Positions 1 through 6,929 of a stretch of 8,594 bases of DNA are shown piece after piece. The first letter of the stretch is position 1, and every line of letters begins with the position of its first letter. The stretch covers positions 12,337 through 20,930 of the forward strand of contig DJPE01000080.1 in assembly GCA_002439705.1 (NCBI GenBank), given 5' to 3'. Position numbers and translations under genes: made by a program. This stretch comes from Christensenella sp. UBA6420. Lineage in GTDB: Bacteria > Bacillota > Clostridia > Christensenellales > DTU072. Under the pieces are notes generated by a model. That model had not been told where the DNA came from, ran no database searches, and saw nothing but the letters and a program-made list of their open reading frames with translations.

Positions 1-527
1 AAATAGGCAAAAATCCCGTGTCGGTCAAAGGTTTGGTCGTTGACAATCAACCCGATTCGGCGTTTTGCGAAATTATAAGAAAGGGCGGCGGCAGGATAGA
101 AGAAAAAGACGGCGTAATTACTGCGTATCCGTCCAAACTAAGCGGACTTAGCTTAGACTGCGACGTAGCTCCCGACCTTGCCCCTATAATAGCGGTAGTA
201 GCGGCGTTTTGTAACGGGAAAAGCGAATTAAGAAACGTAAAAAGATTAAGAATTAAAGAAACCGACCGATTAGCGGGAATAAAAAATCTTCTCGATTCGG
301 CGGGGGTAAAAAACGAAACCGTCGGCGAAACTCTGTATATTTACGGCGGAACGCCCGTCGCAGGGACTACCGACGCAAACGACGACCACAGAATTATTCA
401 GGCGGGAACTTTGTTAAGACTGTTTACAGGCGGAAAAGTTATAAATACCGCAGGGATAAAGAAATCGTTTCCCGATTTTTTCGATAAAATAACCAGGATA
501 GGTGGACGGTATGAATTTACTTTTTAA
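1..527 (+). CDS. aroA: 3-phosphoshikimate 1-carboxyvinyltransferase (EPSP synthase), C-terminal part, cut by window start
   Basis: EPSP synthase joins phosphoenolpyruvate to shikimate-3-phosphate, the sixth shikimate-pathway step, in the cytoplasm. The open frame runs in from the window edge (first full codon at 3), so the GTG at 18 is internal and only about the last 175 residues are seen. Family marks in order are DVAPDLAPIIAVVAAF (the D-x-x-P-D-x-x-P segment of domain 2), LRIKETDRLAGI (usual form RxKESDR), DDHRIIQAG (usual DHRxAM), and KSFPDFF near the end. The DHR and KETDR residues that contact substrate are kept. The stop at 525-527 lies inside the start of the next gene, so the two are translationally coupled. 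The family call is secure; the missing N-terminal half cannot be judged. Confidence 0.93.
   Translation, partial: IGKNPVSVKGLVVDNQPDSAFCEIIRKGGGRIEEKDGVITAYPSKLSGLSLDCDVAPDLAPIIAVVAAFCNGKSELRNVKRLRIKETDRLAGIKNLLDSAGVKNETVGETLYIYGGTPVAGTTDANDDHRIIQAGTLLRLFTGGKVINTAGIKKSFPDFFDKITRIGGRYEFTF
501..505 (+). promoter_or_regulatory. Ribosome binding site deciding the aroC start
   Basis: GGTGG lies five bases before the ATG at 511. The GTG at 502, in the same frame, has only a weak AGGATA before it and would overlap this site. The ATG start also gives MNLLFNSVSLNIVGDSH, which places the conserved histidine at residue 17, the usual position in chorismate synthases. Confidence 0.55.
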
Positions 528-1818
528 CTCTGTATCGCTGAACATAGTCGGCGACAGCCATTCGGAAAAAATAAGAATAGAGATAGACGGACTGCCGTCG
601 GAAAAAATCGATTTGAAAAAATTATCCGATTTTATGGCGAGAAGAAAGAGCGGCAAGTACGCCTTTTCCACCGCAAGGAAAGAAGACGACGAAGTGGAAT
701 TTATCGAAGGGATAGCGGAAGACGGAACGATAGACGGTAAAATTATCGCCGTAATAAAAAACGCCGACGTAAAAAAAACGGATTACGACTTTTCTTCGAC
801 GCCCCGTCCGTCGCACGCAGATTACGTTTCCGCCGTTAAGTACGGAAAGGCTTTTTCGGGGGGCGGCAGGTTTTCCGGAAGAATGACCGTCGCGTACGTT
901 TTGCTCGGCGGAATATGCTCGCAGCTTCTTTTACCCCGCGGCGTTTCGGTCGGAGCATACATCTCGAATATCGCTGGTTTGGAGTGCTATACTTACGATA
1001 ACGGTACGCCGAAATATGAAGATATAGTAAAGTGTCACGAATATAAACTACCTATTCCGGACAAGAAAATCGTTCCCGTCGCGTTGGAAAAAATCAAATC
1101 GGCGGCGGAAGATAAAGATAGCGTCGGCGGAGAAACGGAATGCGTAGTGTACGGTCTTTCGGCAGGAGTGGGCGGGGATACGACCGACAATCTCGAAAGT
1201 AAATTATCCGCCGCGATATTCTCTATCCCCGGAGTCAAGAGTTTCGAAAGCGGATTGGGCAAAAAAATAGCCGACCTTAAAGGGAGCGAAGCCAACGACA
1301 GTTTCGCTTTTTCCGACGGTAAGGTAGTCACCGACACCAACAATTCGGGCGGGATAAACGGCGGAATAAGCAACGGCATGCCCGTCACGGTACGAGTATC
1401 TTTCAGACCCACTCCGTCCATCGGCAAGCCGCAAAAAACCATCGATTTGTCGAGCGGAGAAGAAAAAATTATAGAAATAGGGGGCAGGCACGACGCCTGT
1501 TACGTTCCGAGAGCGGTAGTCGTCGTGGAAAGTATGGTCGCCGCGGTTATTCTGGACGGGATACTCCGTAACGAACGTCGTTCTTTCAGACAAAAAATCG
1601 ACGATATCGACCTTAAAATAGCCGAACTGTTCGACGAAAGGATGGCTCTTTCGGAAGAAATCGGAAAGTATAAAAAAGAGAACAATCTTCCTTTATGCGA
1701 TAAAAACAGGGAAGAAGAGATAAAAAAACGTCTGAAAAAGCGTTATCCCGACCGAAAAGACGAAATAGATAAACTGTACGAAACGATATTTTATTTAAGT
1801 AAAGAAGCGCAGAAATAA
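511..1818 (+). CDS. aroC: Chorismate synthase fused to an AroQ-type chorismate mutase domain
   Basis: Residues 1 to about 352 resemble chorismate synthase, the FMN-dependent lyase that turns EPSP into chorismate. Motifs: GDSHS (14-18; usual GESHG, His17 kept), RPSHAD (99-104; usual RPGHAD), GGGRFSGR (117-124; usual GGGRSSAR), DSVGGE, NNSGGINGGISNG and GRHDAC (325-330). Residues about 357-435 are a helical AroQ-class chorismate mutase domain, which rearranges chorismate to prephenate. Its residues match the E. coli mutase active-site set: R360, R377, K388, D397, R400, E401, S430 and Q434. So both halves look active, though the synthase half is divergent (M125 follows R124 where E is usual). 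The protein is 435 residues from ATG511. It overlaps aroA by 17 bp and the next gene by 1 bp. The fusion would hand chorismate straight to the Phe/Tyr branch. Confidence 0.9.
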   Translation: MNLLFNSVSLNIVGDSHSEKIRIEIDGLPSEKIDLKKLSDFMARRKSGKYAFSTARKEDDEVEFIEGIAEDGTIDGKIIAVIKNADVKKTDYDFSSTPRPSHADYVSAVKYGKAFSGGGRFSGRMTVAYVLLGGICSQLLLPRGVSVGAYISNIAGLECYTYDNGTPKYEDIVKCHEYKLPIPDKKIVPVALEKIKSAAEDKDSVGGETECVVYGLSAGVGGDTTDNLESKLSAAIFSIPGVKSFESGLGKKIADLKGSEANDSFAFSDGKVVTDTNNSGGINGGISNGMPVTVRVSFRPTPSIGKPQKTIDLSSGEEKIIEIGGRHDACYVPRAVVVVESMVAAVILDGILRNERRSFRQKIDDIDLKIAELFDERMALSEEIGKYKKENNLPLCDKNREEEIKKRLKKRYPDRKDEIDKLYETIFYLSKEAQK

Positions 1819-3035
1819 TGGAATACGGACTTATCGGAAAAAATATAGATTACAGCTTTTCGCCGTATATTCACTCTCTTTTAGGGTACGATTACGGCGT
1901 AAAGAATTTGGAGCGGGAGAAAATCGCCGATTTTTTCGCAAAGAAAGACTTTTCGGGCGTAAACGTCACCGTTCCGTACAAAAAGGAAGTAATTAAGTAC
2001 CTTGATAAAGTCGACGCAACCGCTTTAAGGTGCGGCTCGGTCAACACCGTTATTAACGATAACGGCGTTCTTACGGGCTACAACACCGATTTTTGCGGAC
2101 TTGACGCAGCCTTGAAAAGGGCAGGGATAGATTTACGGGGCAGGAACGTGCTTATCGCGGGAAGCGGCGGAGCGTCCGACACGGCGAAATTTTTAGCGGA
2201 AGTTTCCGGAGCCGAAAGAATAAAAATCGTTTCGAGAAAGGGCGGAATAAACTACGGGAACGTGTACGAAAATACGGATACGGAAGTAATAATAGACGCG
2301 ACTCCCGTCGGAACGACGCCCGATTTTAACGAAAAAATACTCGATTTGTCGCAATTCCCTAACCTTACGGGCGTGTTCGATTTAACGTATAATCCGTTAA
2401 AAACCGCGCTTATAAGGCAGGCGGAAAGTTTAGGTTTACGCTCGGACAACGGTCTTTATATGTTGATTAAGCAAGCCTGCGCCGCGTCCGAACTTTTCAA
2501 AAAAACGACGGTTTCCGCCGAAAAATGCGATAATATCTACGAAAAAGTAAGAAAAAGCATGACGAATATCGTTCTTATCGGTATGCCCGGTTGCGGCAAA
2601 ACCACCGTCGGGAAAAAGCTTGCCGAAATCACGGGAAGAGAATTTTTCGACGTGGACGAAATTATCGAAAAAGAAGAAAAAACGACCATTGCGGAAATTT
2701 TCGTAAAAAAGGGCGAAAAGTATTTCAGAGAAAGAGAAAAAGAAACGGTAAAAAGGTTGTCGCTGTTTACGGGTAAAGTTATCGCCACGGGCGGCGGCAG
2801 CGTAATAGATTGTGAAAACGCCGATTATCTCGGCAGGAACGGGATTTTCGTATGGATAAAAAGGGATTTAACGCTGCTTTGTTCCGACGGAAGACCGCTT
2901 TTAAGCGACGATACGGAAAAAAGGGAAAAATTATTTTCCGAAAGGAAACCTTTTTACGAAAAAGTCGCGGATATGACGATAGACGGTAATTTATCGGTCG
3001 AAGCCGTGGCAAACGCTATCGCGGAAAGGGTTTGA
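1818..3035 (+). CDS. aroE-aroK: Shikimate dehydrogenase-shikimate kinase fusion
   Basis: Two successive enzymes in one 405-residue chain. Residues 1 to about 245 are AroE, which reduces 3-dehydroshikimate with NADPH. Seen are SFSP (13-16) and H19 for shikimate binding, GVNVTVPYK (47-55) with the catalytic Lys55, GYNTD (87-91) with Asp91, the nucleotide loop GSGGAS (115-120), SR at 139-140 in the NADP-phosphate position, DATPVGT (160-166), DLTYNPLKT (188-196) and Gln219. Residues 248-405 are AroK, which phosphorylates shikimate: Walker A GMPGCGKT (255-262), DVDE with Asp280, FRE with Arg304, GGG (325-327) and GRPLL with Arg359 in the lid. The start shares its A with the stop of aroC (TAATG), so translation is coupled. 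The kinase half begins at its own methionine (M248, ATG at 2559), which suggests two former genes joined. No separate ribosome site is visible there. Confidence 0.93.
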   Translation: MEYGLIGKNIDYSFSPYIHSLLGYDYGVKNLEREKIADFFAKKDFSGVNVTVPYKKEVIKYLDKVDATALRCGSVNTVINDNGVLTGYNTDFCGLDAALKRAGIDLRGRNVLIAGSGGASDTAKFLAEVSGAERIKIVSRKGGINYGNVYENTDTEVIIDATPVGTTPDFNEKILDLSQFPNLTGVFDLTYNPLKTALIRQAESLGLRSDNGLYMLIKQACAASELFKKTTVSAEKCDNIYEKVRKSMTNIVLIGMPGCGKTTVGKKLAEITGREFFDVDEIIEKEEKTTIAEIFVKKGEKYFREREKETVKRLSLFTGKVIATGGGSVIDCENADYLGRNGIFVWIKRDLTLLCSDGRPLLSDDTEKREKLFSERKPFYEKVADMTIDGNLSVEAVANAIAERV

Positions 3036-3149
3036 AACGGTCGCGGCGGTTCGTTTTCGTTCTTAACGACGGTAATTTAAGCGGCGTAACGACGGAAATC
3101 GCCCGTTAAGAGAGTAAAGTTATTGTAACGCACGCGTAAAAAGTTAAAA
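3036..3149 (+). other. Spacer after the aro operon, no clear terminator
   Basis: No gene is supported here. An 8-bp inverted repeat (3061-3068 with 3104-3111) encloses 35 bases, and a 9-bp direct repeat TAACGACGG occurs at 3064 and 3087. No T-run follows either pairing, so I do not call an intrinsic terminator. The aro transcript may end by another route or run on. Confidence 0.4.
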
Positions 3150-3163
3150 TAATATATATATTA
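3150..3163 (+). promoter_or_regulatory. AT-rich palindrome just upstream of the -35, UP-element-like
   Basis: TAATATATATATTA is a perfect 14-bp palindrome in an A/T-only stretch that ends one base before CTTGATT. Its position fits an UP element for the RNA polymerase alpha subunit. Its symmetry would also allow dimer binding. Low-complexity sequence makes palindromes cheap, so the regulatory reading is weak. Confidence 0.35.
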
Positions 3164-3164
3164 C

Positions 3165-3194
3165 TTGATTTTTTGCGGGCGCGTAGTGTATAAT
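3165..3194 (+). promoter_or_regulatory. Sigma-A type promoter of the lipoprotein gene
   Basis: TTGATT (3165-3170) and a perfect TATAAT (3189-3194) are 18 bp apart, with an A/T-rich stretch upstream. The start of transcription would be near 3201, giving a leader of about 30 nt before ATG 3233. This is the only near-consensus housekeeping promoter I see in the window. Confidence 0.8.
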
Positions 3195-3203
3195 CGATTA
3201 TAC
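3188..3203. promoter_or_regulatory. Perfect 16-bp palindrome over the -10 and start site, candidate operator
   Basis: GTATAATCGATTATAC equals its own reverse complement. It contains the whole -10 hexamer and reaches the expected transcription start, where a bound dimeric regulator would block RNA polymerase. I do not recognise it as the site of a named regulator, and no regulator gene is next to it. Confidence 0.5.
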
Positions 3204-3220
3204 GGAATTTTACCTTTGTA

Positions 3221-3227
3221 AAAGGAG
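3221..3227 (+). promoter_or_regulatory. Strong ribosome binding site of the lipoprotein gene
   Basis: AAAGGAG ends five bases before ATG 3233. It is the best Shine-Dalgarno site in the left half of the window and fits a highly translated gene. Confidence 0.8.
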
Positions 3228-3232
3228 AAGAT

Positions 3233-5533
3233 ATGAAAAAGAAACTTATTGCGTTGACAGTAGTGATAGTTCTCGTCGTAAGCGTAGCTTTGACGGGTTG
3301 TACTTTCATTAAGGTCAACAACGAAAGAAAAGCAAACGAGATAATGGCTACCGTGTCGATAGACAACAACGGTCAGACCTTATCGCTTGACGTCACCCGT
3401 AACGAGTTGTTGAGTTACGTTAATTACATCATTAACCTTTACAACAACTACGGCATGAGCTACGACGCAAAGACTCTCGTAAGTCAGGGACTCGATTCTT
3501 TAATTAACCAGAAGTACCTTATTCTTCAAGGTATGGTTTATCTGAGCGGAATCGAAGGTCGTAAGGAAGCTATGTACGCCAACACCGACGAGTACAAGAA
3601 TATTTACGGCGACAAGCTTACTCCCGAAGGCGTCCTTACCGTGGCGGAAAGATACGCGAGCATAAAGAGTACGAACGAAAGTTTTGTCAGCGACATCGAA
3701 GGTTATATCGAAGACTATAACGACGAGCAGAGAGAACTTACCATAACCAACGCCAAGGAAGACCTTAACGCTTATTACAAAGACGGATATACCGTCAAGG
3801 AAAACGGCGTTATTATAGCGCACGAAACCGAAGACGGATACGCCGACGGACTTTATCAGACTTCTTTCGTAGCGGCGGCTTCTTCGAGCAGTTCTTCTTC
3901 GGATAGCTCCACTACCACGGTAGAAACCGATTATACCAAAATATTCCTTAAAATTATTCTCGAAAAGAGCGGTGCCGCAGACGCGGTAGTTTACTTGCCC
4001 GTGGCAAGCACAGCGGTCACCACCGAAGAAGACAGCGACGCTACGTTTGTAAGCAACTACGTTACTTCCAAAATCTGTAAAGTAACGTATGAAGAACCGC
4101 AAACGAAGGAAGGGGAAGAAACTTCTTACCTTACCCACACCGCCGAAGCTAATTTCACTCTCGTCACTCCGCGTACTACCTACACAGGACCCGAAGAAGA
4201 CGAAGAAACAGATTTAATTAACGGCGACGTCAAGAACCGTTATGCCACTCTCGCCGAATTTATGGCGGCTGCGGCAAGCGAAGAAGACAGCGACTTAAAG
4301 ACCGCTTATAAAGACGGACAATTATTCGTTCACACGAAGACCGCCTACGAAAACGACGCCGAAAAGGACGCTTACAGACAGTTCCGCGAAGCGAAGAAGA
4401 ATATGAACATTAACTTCACCGCGGAAGCCGACACCTATAACGGACTCGGATATTACTATCTCTCTTCTTTCGAAAGCGCGGTTCTTTCCGCAGTTCAGCA
4501 CGAATTGAAAAAAGCCGCTCTGACTTCTTCTCCCGTAACCGACGAACAGCTCCAAGCTCAGTACAAAGTGCTCGTCGAAAAGCAGAAAGAAGAATATTCC
4601 ATTCTCGACAACAAGGCTCAGATAGAAAAGTTTGCGTCCACCGTAAAGAGCGACCTTACTTCCGCTTACTACGTTCCTATCGAAGCTTTACTTGCGGAAA
4701 CGTTTGAATATAACGGCAACACCTATAACTACGCCACCGACAACGGCGACGGAACTTACACTATAAATATGTTCTATATCGCGCACATACTCTTCAAGTG
4801 GAGCCCCGACGTAAGCGAAGCTATGGAAAGATACATTCTCGACCGTAAGGACGAAGAAATCAAAGACATAAAGACCTTGTTCGTAGAACAGCTCAAAACA
4901 AACAAGAGCAAACTTACCTACGCTACCGCCGACGAAGAAACGCAAAAATTGGAAGACGCTTTCTTCCTTAACGAAGACGGCACCATTGCAGAATTCAGCG
5001 TACTTGACGTTCTCGCCGAAATGAAGGCCAGAATGGAAGAAGAAGGAGCCGACGCTCTCGCTATCTTCAAGGAATATATGACTTACTTTAACGACGACGG
5101 CGGCACGATGAGCAGCAAATTAGGCTACTTCATTCCGTTCGGCGACATAGCTCACGGCTACGACGGAGACGACTTCCCGAATATGGCGAGAGACTTGTAT
5201 TTAAGTTACCTTTCCGAAGGCAAAGACCCCGCGAAGGGAACGAAGGTATCCCAATACGCTTTCACGAGCTACGGACTTCATATCGAATATATAAGTTTCG
5301 CTCCGTTCTACAGAATTACTCTCGACGAAAACAGCGGTCTCGGAATAAACAAAGCTCTCGACCTTGACGGTTCTACCTTTGCGGAAACCATAAAAGACAG
5401 TCTCGAAAGTAAAGTATCTTCCACCGAGTACACCAACTGGTCGAAGAAATACACCAGCGACGACGCTCTCGCTCACGCCACCAAAAACGATAAGAAGATG
5501 AAATCTCTTCTTAAAGATTTAGGCCTTGACTAA
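3233..5533 (+). CDS. Large secreted lipoprotein with parvulin-type peptidyl-prolyl isomerase features (PrsA/SurA-like foldase)
   Basis: The N-terminus is a lipoprotein signal: KKK, a hydrophobic run (5-20), then lipobox LTGC with Cys23. The mature protein should be anchored on the outer face of the membrane. Residues about 38-105 resemble the SurA N-terminal helical region (a beta strand, then LLSYVNYIINLY and LDSLINQKYLILQG). A Ser-rich stretch near 217-228 looks like a linker. The C-terminal part carries diverged rotamase marks: YIAHILF (about 515-521), SKLGYFIPFG (about 628-637) and TSYGLHIEYI (about 678-687), matching the HIL, GGxLGYF and GxHI blocks of parvulins. The protein is over twice the length of common PrsA, mainly because of the region between about 110 and 510. 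It prefers TTC, GAC, AAC and AAG more than the aro genes do. It has its own promoter and terminator. Foldase function is inferred; catalysis is uncertain. Confidence 0.72.
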   Translation: MKKKLIALTVVIVLVVSVALTGCTFIKVNNERKANEIMATVSIDNNGQTLSLDVTRNELLSYVNYIINLYNNYGMSYDAKTLVSQGLDSLINQKYLILQGMVYLSGIEGRKEAMYANTDEYKNIYGDKLTPEGVLTVAERYASIKSTNESFVSDIEGYIEDYNDEQRELTITNAKEDLNAYYKDGYTVKENGVIIAHETEDGYADGLYQTSFVAAASSSSSSSDSSTTTVETDYTKIFLKIILEKSGAADAVVYLPVASTAVTTEEDSDATFVSNYVTSKICKVTYEEPQTKEGEETSYLTHTAEANFTLVTPRTTYTGPEEDEETDLINGDVKNRYATLAEFMAAAASEEDSDLKTAYKDGQLFVHTKTAYENDAEKDAYRQFREAKKNMNINFTAEADTYNGLGYYYLSSFESAVLSAVQHELKKAALTSSPVTDEQLQAQYKVLVEKQKEEYSILDNKAQIEKFASTVKSDLTSAYYVPIEALLAETFEYNGNTYNYATDNGDGTYTINMFYIAHILFKWSPDVSEAMERYILDRKDEEIKDIKTLFVEQLKTNKSKLTYATADEETQKLEDAFFLNEDGTIAEFSVLDVLAEMKARMEEEGADALAIFKEYMTYFNDDGGTMSSKLGYFIPFGDIAHGYDGDDFPNMARDLYLSYLSEGKDPAKGTKVSQYAFTSYGLHIEYISFAPFYRITLDENSGLGINKALDLDGSTFAETIKDSLESKVSSTEYTNWSKKYTSDDALAHATKNDKKMKSLLKDLGLD

Positions 5534-5550
5534 GAAATAACGAAAAGGAT

Positions 5551-5581
5551 AAAGGGGCTGCCGTATAGACAGCCCTTTTTT
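5551..5581 (+). terminator. Rho-independent terminator after the lipoprotein gene
   Basis: A 9-bp stem (5552-5560 with 5570-5578, core GGGCTG/CAGCCC, one G-T pair) with a 9-nt loop is followed by six T residues (5576-5581). It starts 18 bases after the stop and ends ten bases before the aroQ start. Confidence 0.88.
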
Positions 5582-5590
5582 ATAACGGAT

Positions 5591-6016
5591 ATGGTAATAG
5601 CGATAATAAACGGACCGAACCTTAATATGCTCGGGAAAAGAAATCCCGCTATATACGGACGGGAAACTCTGGACTGCGTTAACGAGTATCTTAAAAGTAG
5701 TTTTCCCGAAATCACGTTGACTTTCTTTCAGTCCAACGGAGAAGGGGAAATAATAGACTATATTCAGACGCTCGAAGCCGACGGCGCGGTAATAAACGCA
5801 GGCGGGTATACTCATTATTCCGTGGCGATAAGGGACGCGATAGAAGCGAGGAGCGATTTACCGTTTGCGGAAGCGCACCTTAGCGATATATCGAAGAGAG
5901 AAGATTTCCGCAAGGTATCGTTACTTACCGACGTATGCACAGCCACGTTTAAGGGAGAAGGTAAGGAAAGTTACGTCAAAGCAATAAAATTTTTATCGGA
6001 GAAGAACAAACGATGA
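5591..6016 (+). CDS. aroQ: 3-dehydroquinate dehydratase, type II
   Basis: This enzyme removes water from 3-dehydroquinate to give 3-dehydroshikimate, the substrate of the AroE half encoded upstream. The 141-residue length is normal for the dodecameric type II family. The start INGPNLNMLGKRNPAIYG carries the catalytic Arg17 and Tyr22. QSNGEGEIID holds the QSNxEG block, and EAHLSD (94-99) keeps the catalytic His96 with Glu94. INAGGYTH (68-75) replaces the usual INPGAYTH, and the C-terminal block is diverged. There is no good Shine-Dalgarno site before ATG 5591, and the T-run of a terminator lies just upstream, so how it is expressed is unclear. Its stop overlaps the next start (ATGA). The family call is firm. 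Confidence 0.93.
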   Translation: MVIAIINGPNLNMLGKRNPAIYGRETLDCVNEYLKSSFPEITLTFFQSNGEGEIIDYIQTLEADGAVINAGGYTHYSVAIRDAIEARSDLPFAEAHLSDISKREDFRKVSLLTDVCTATFKGEGKESYVKAIKFLSEKNKR

Positions 6017-6837
6017 CTTTTGATATAGAACTCGTCGGCAAAGTGGGCAGTATGGCTTTAATAAACGCCCGCCACGACGATTTGGATTATAACGTAATAG
6101 CAAGAATAAGCCGTCGGTTGGAACCGGGCGTAATTTGGGTTACGAGCGGAGCTACCGAGATAGGCAGACTCGACTATATAAAACGCAGCGGGAAGGAACT
6201 TAAAGGAGAAACCAACGACGTCAAAGCCGATTACGCCGCGCAAGGGCAGAGCGTCCTTATGCGTTTTTACAGGCAGTTTACCGACAGCGCAGTCAATTTA
6301 AGGCAGATTTTGGTAGAACACAACCATTTTAACGACGAACAGAAAAGAGAACACCTGAAACAACTTCTTTTGCGTTGCCCCGCGCAGAACGCCGTGCCTA
6401 TCGTCAACTACAACGACCCCGTAAACTACGAAGAAGTAAGGAAGTTTGAAATTAACGTCCTGAAAAAGAGCAACAAACACGTCGTGGAGTGCGTGGATAA
6501 CGACGAAACGGCGAGTCAGATAGCGTGCCTTGTGAAACCGAAAAATCTCGTAATCCTTACGGGAACGGACGGTATCTACACCGATAAAGACGATAAAAAC
6601 ACTCTCGTAAAGGAAATCGTAGGCAAGGACTCTTACGAACTTATCGAAAACGTGGAGTATTACCAGAACTTCTGCGACGGCGCAAGCCGCAAGGGAGCCA
6701 ACGGCGCAAGAGCGAAACTCGAATACATAAAAGAACCGTTAAAGAACGGCACTACCGTGTATATCGCTAACAGTAATTACGACCTTAAAGATATACTTAA
6801 CGGGAAAGTGCCGAGCACGAAAGTGTACATTAAATAA
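6013..6837 (+). CDS. Amino acid kinase family protein resembling glutamate 5-kinase, substrate unassigned
   Basis: A 274-residue single-domain kinase of the amino acid kinase fold. In order: KVGS (10-13, phosphate-binding Lys), WVTSGATEIGR (42-52, like the SSGA loop of ProB), AAQGQSVLMRFY (like AxxGQxxLM), IVNYNDPV (130-137, like IxNENDxV), VDNDETAS (161-168, like GDNDxLS), VILTGTDGIYT (180-190) and ANGARAKL ending at Lys235 (like GTGGMxTK). It lacks the C-terminal PUA domain found in longer ProB proteins. The usual NEND is NYND and the GTGGM loop is altered, so the acceptor may not be glutamate. No proA is adjacent. The start overlaps the aroQ stop by ATGA, so it is made together with dehydroquinase. 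Such proteins may also be named uridylate kinase-like in databases. Fold: confident; reaction: open. Confidence 0.7.
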   Translation: MTFDIELVGKVGSMALINARHDDLDYNVIARISRRLEPGVIWVTSGATEIGRLDYIKRSGKELKGETNDVKADYAAQGQSVLMRFYRQFTDSAVNLRQILVEHNHFNDEQKREHLKQLLLRCPAQNAVPIVNYNDPVNYEEVRKFEINVLKKSNKHVVECVDNDETASQIACLVKPKNLVILTGTDGIYTDKDDKNTLVKEIVGKDSYELIENVEYYQNFCDGASRKGANGARAKLEYIKEPLKNGTTVYIANSNYDLKDILNGKVPSTKVYIK

Positions 6838-6922
6838 AGTATACCGACCAATCGTTATGCGGGATTTTTTCGCAGTCGTAAGACTTTGTGCGGAAAAAAT
6901 CTTTATCCGCATAAGTCGGACT
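6838..6922 (+). ncRNA. Long structured stem directly after the kinase gene, unassigned RNA element
   Basis: Starting at the base after the stop codon, the + strand can form one long stem. AGT (6838-6840) pairs with 6920-6922, and CCGAC (6844-6848) with GTCGG (6915-6919). TTATGCGG (6855-6862) pairs with CCGCATAA (6907-6914). GATTTTTTCGC (6863-6873) pairs with 6890-6901 around one bulged G. AGTC (6874-6877) pairs with GACT (6882-6885), closed by a GTAA tetraloop of the GNRA type. Bulges are CAATCG and TTTAT. That is about 31 pairs in 85 nt, well beyond a plain terminator. It could be a 3'-UTR structure, a small RNA ending at the terminator at 6930-6956, or a palindromic repeat element. I cannot match it to a named RNA family. 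The real ends are unknown. Confidence 0.5.
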
Positions 6923-6929
6923 CACAAGG

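Noticed and set aside
18..20. GTG as the aroA start
   Set aside because: The frame is open to the window edge and the protein would lack more than half of EPSP synthase. It is an internal valine.
1035..1593. Two overlapping - strand frames opposite aroC
   Set aside because: The + strand here encodes conserved chorismate synthase motifs; the - strand peptides have no recognisable content.
3061..3111. Terminator for the aro operon
   Set aside because: The 8-bp inverted repeat encloses 35 bases and no T-run follows, so intrinsic termination is not supported.
3197..3230. Divergent promoter from the other half of the 16-bp palindrome
   Set aside because: The - strand also reads TATAAT, but nothing like TTGACA lies at the right spacing and no - strand gene follows.
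3500..4138. 212-codon - strand frame opposite the lipoprotein gene
   Set aside because: It is a shadow of the strongly biased + strand gene: no ribosome site, no family marks, and the opposite frame has a clear signal peptide and domain pattern.
5581..5586. TATAAC as the -10 of an aroQ promoter
   Set aside because: No -35 match at the proper spacing, and the start would fall at or after the ATG.
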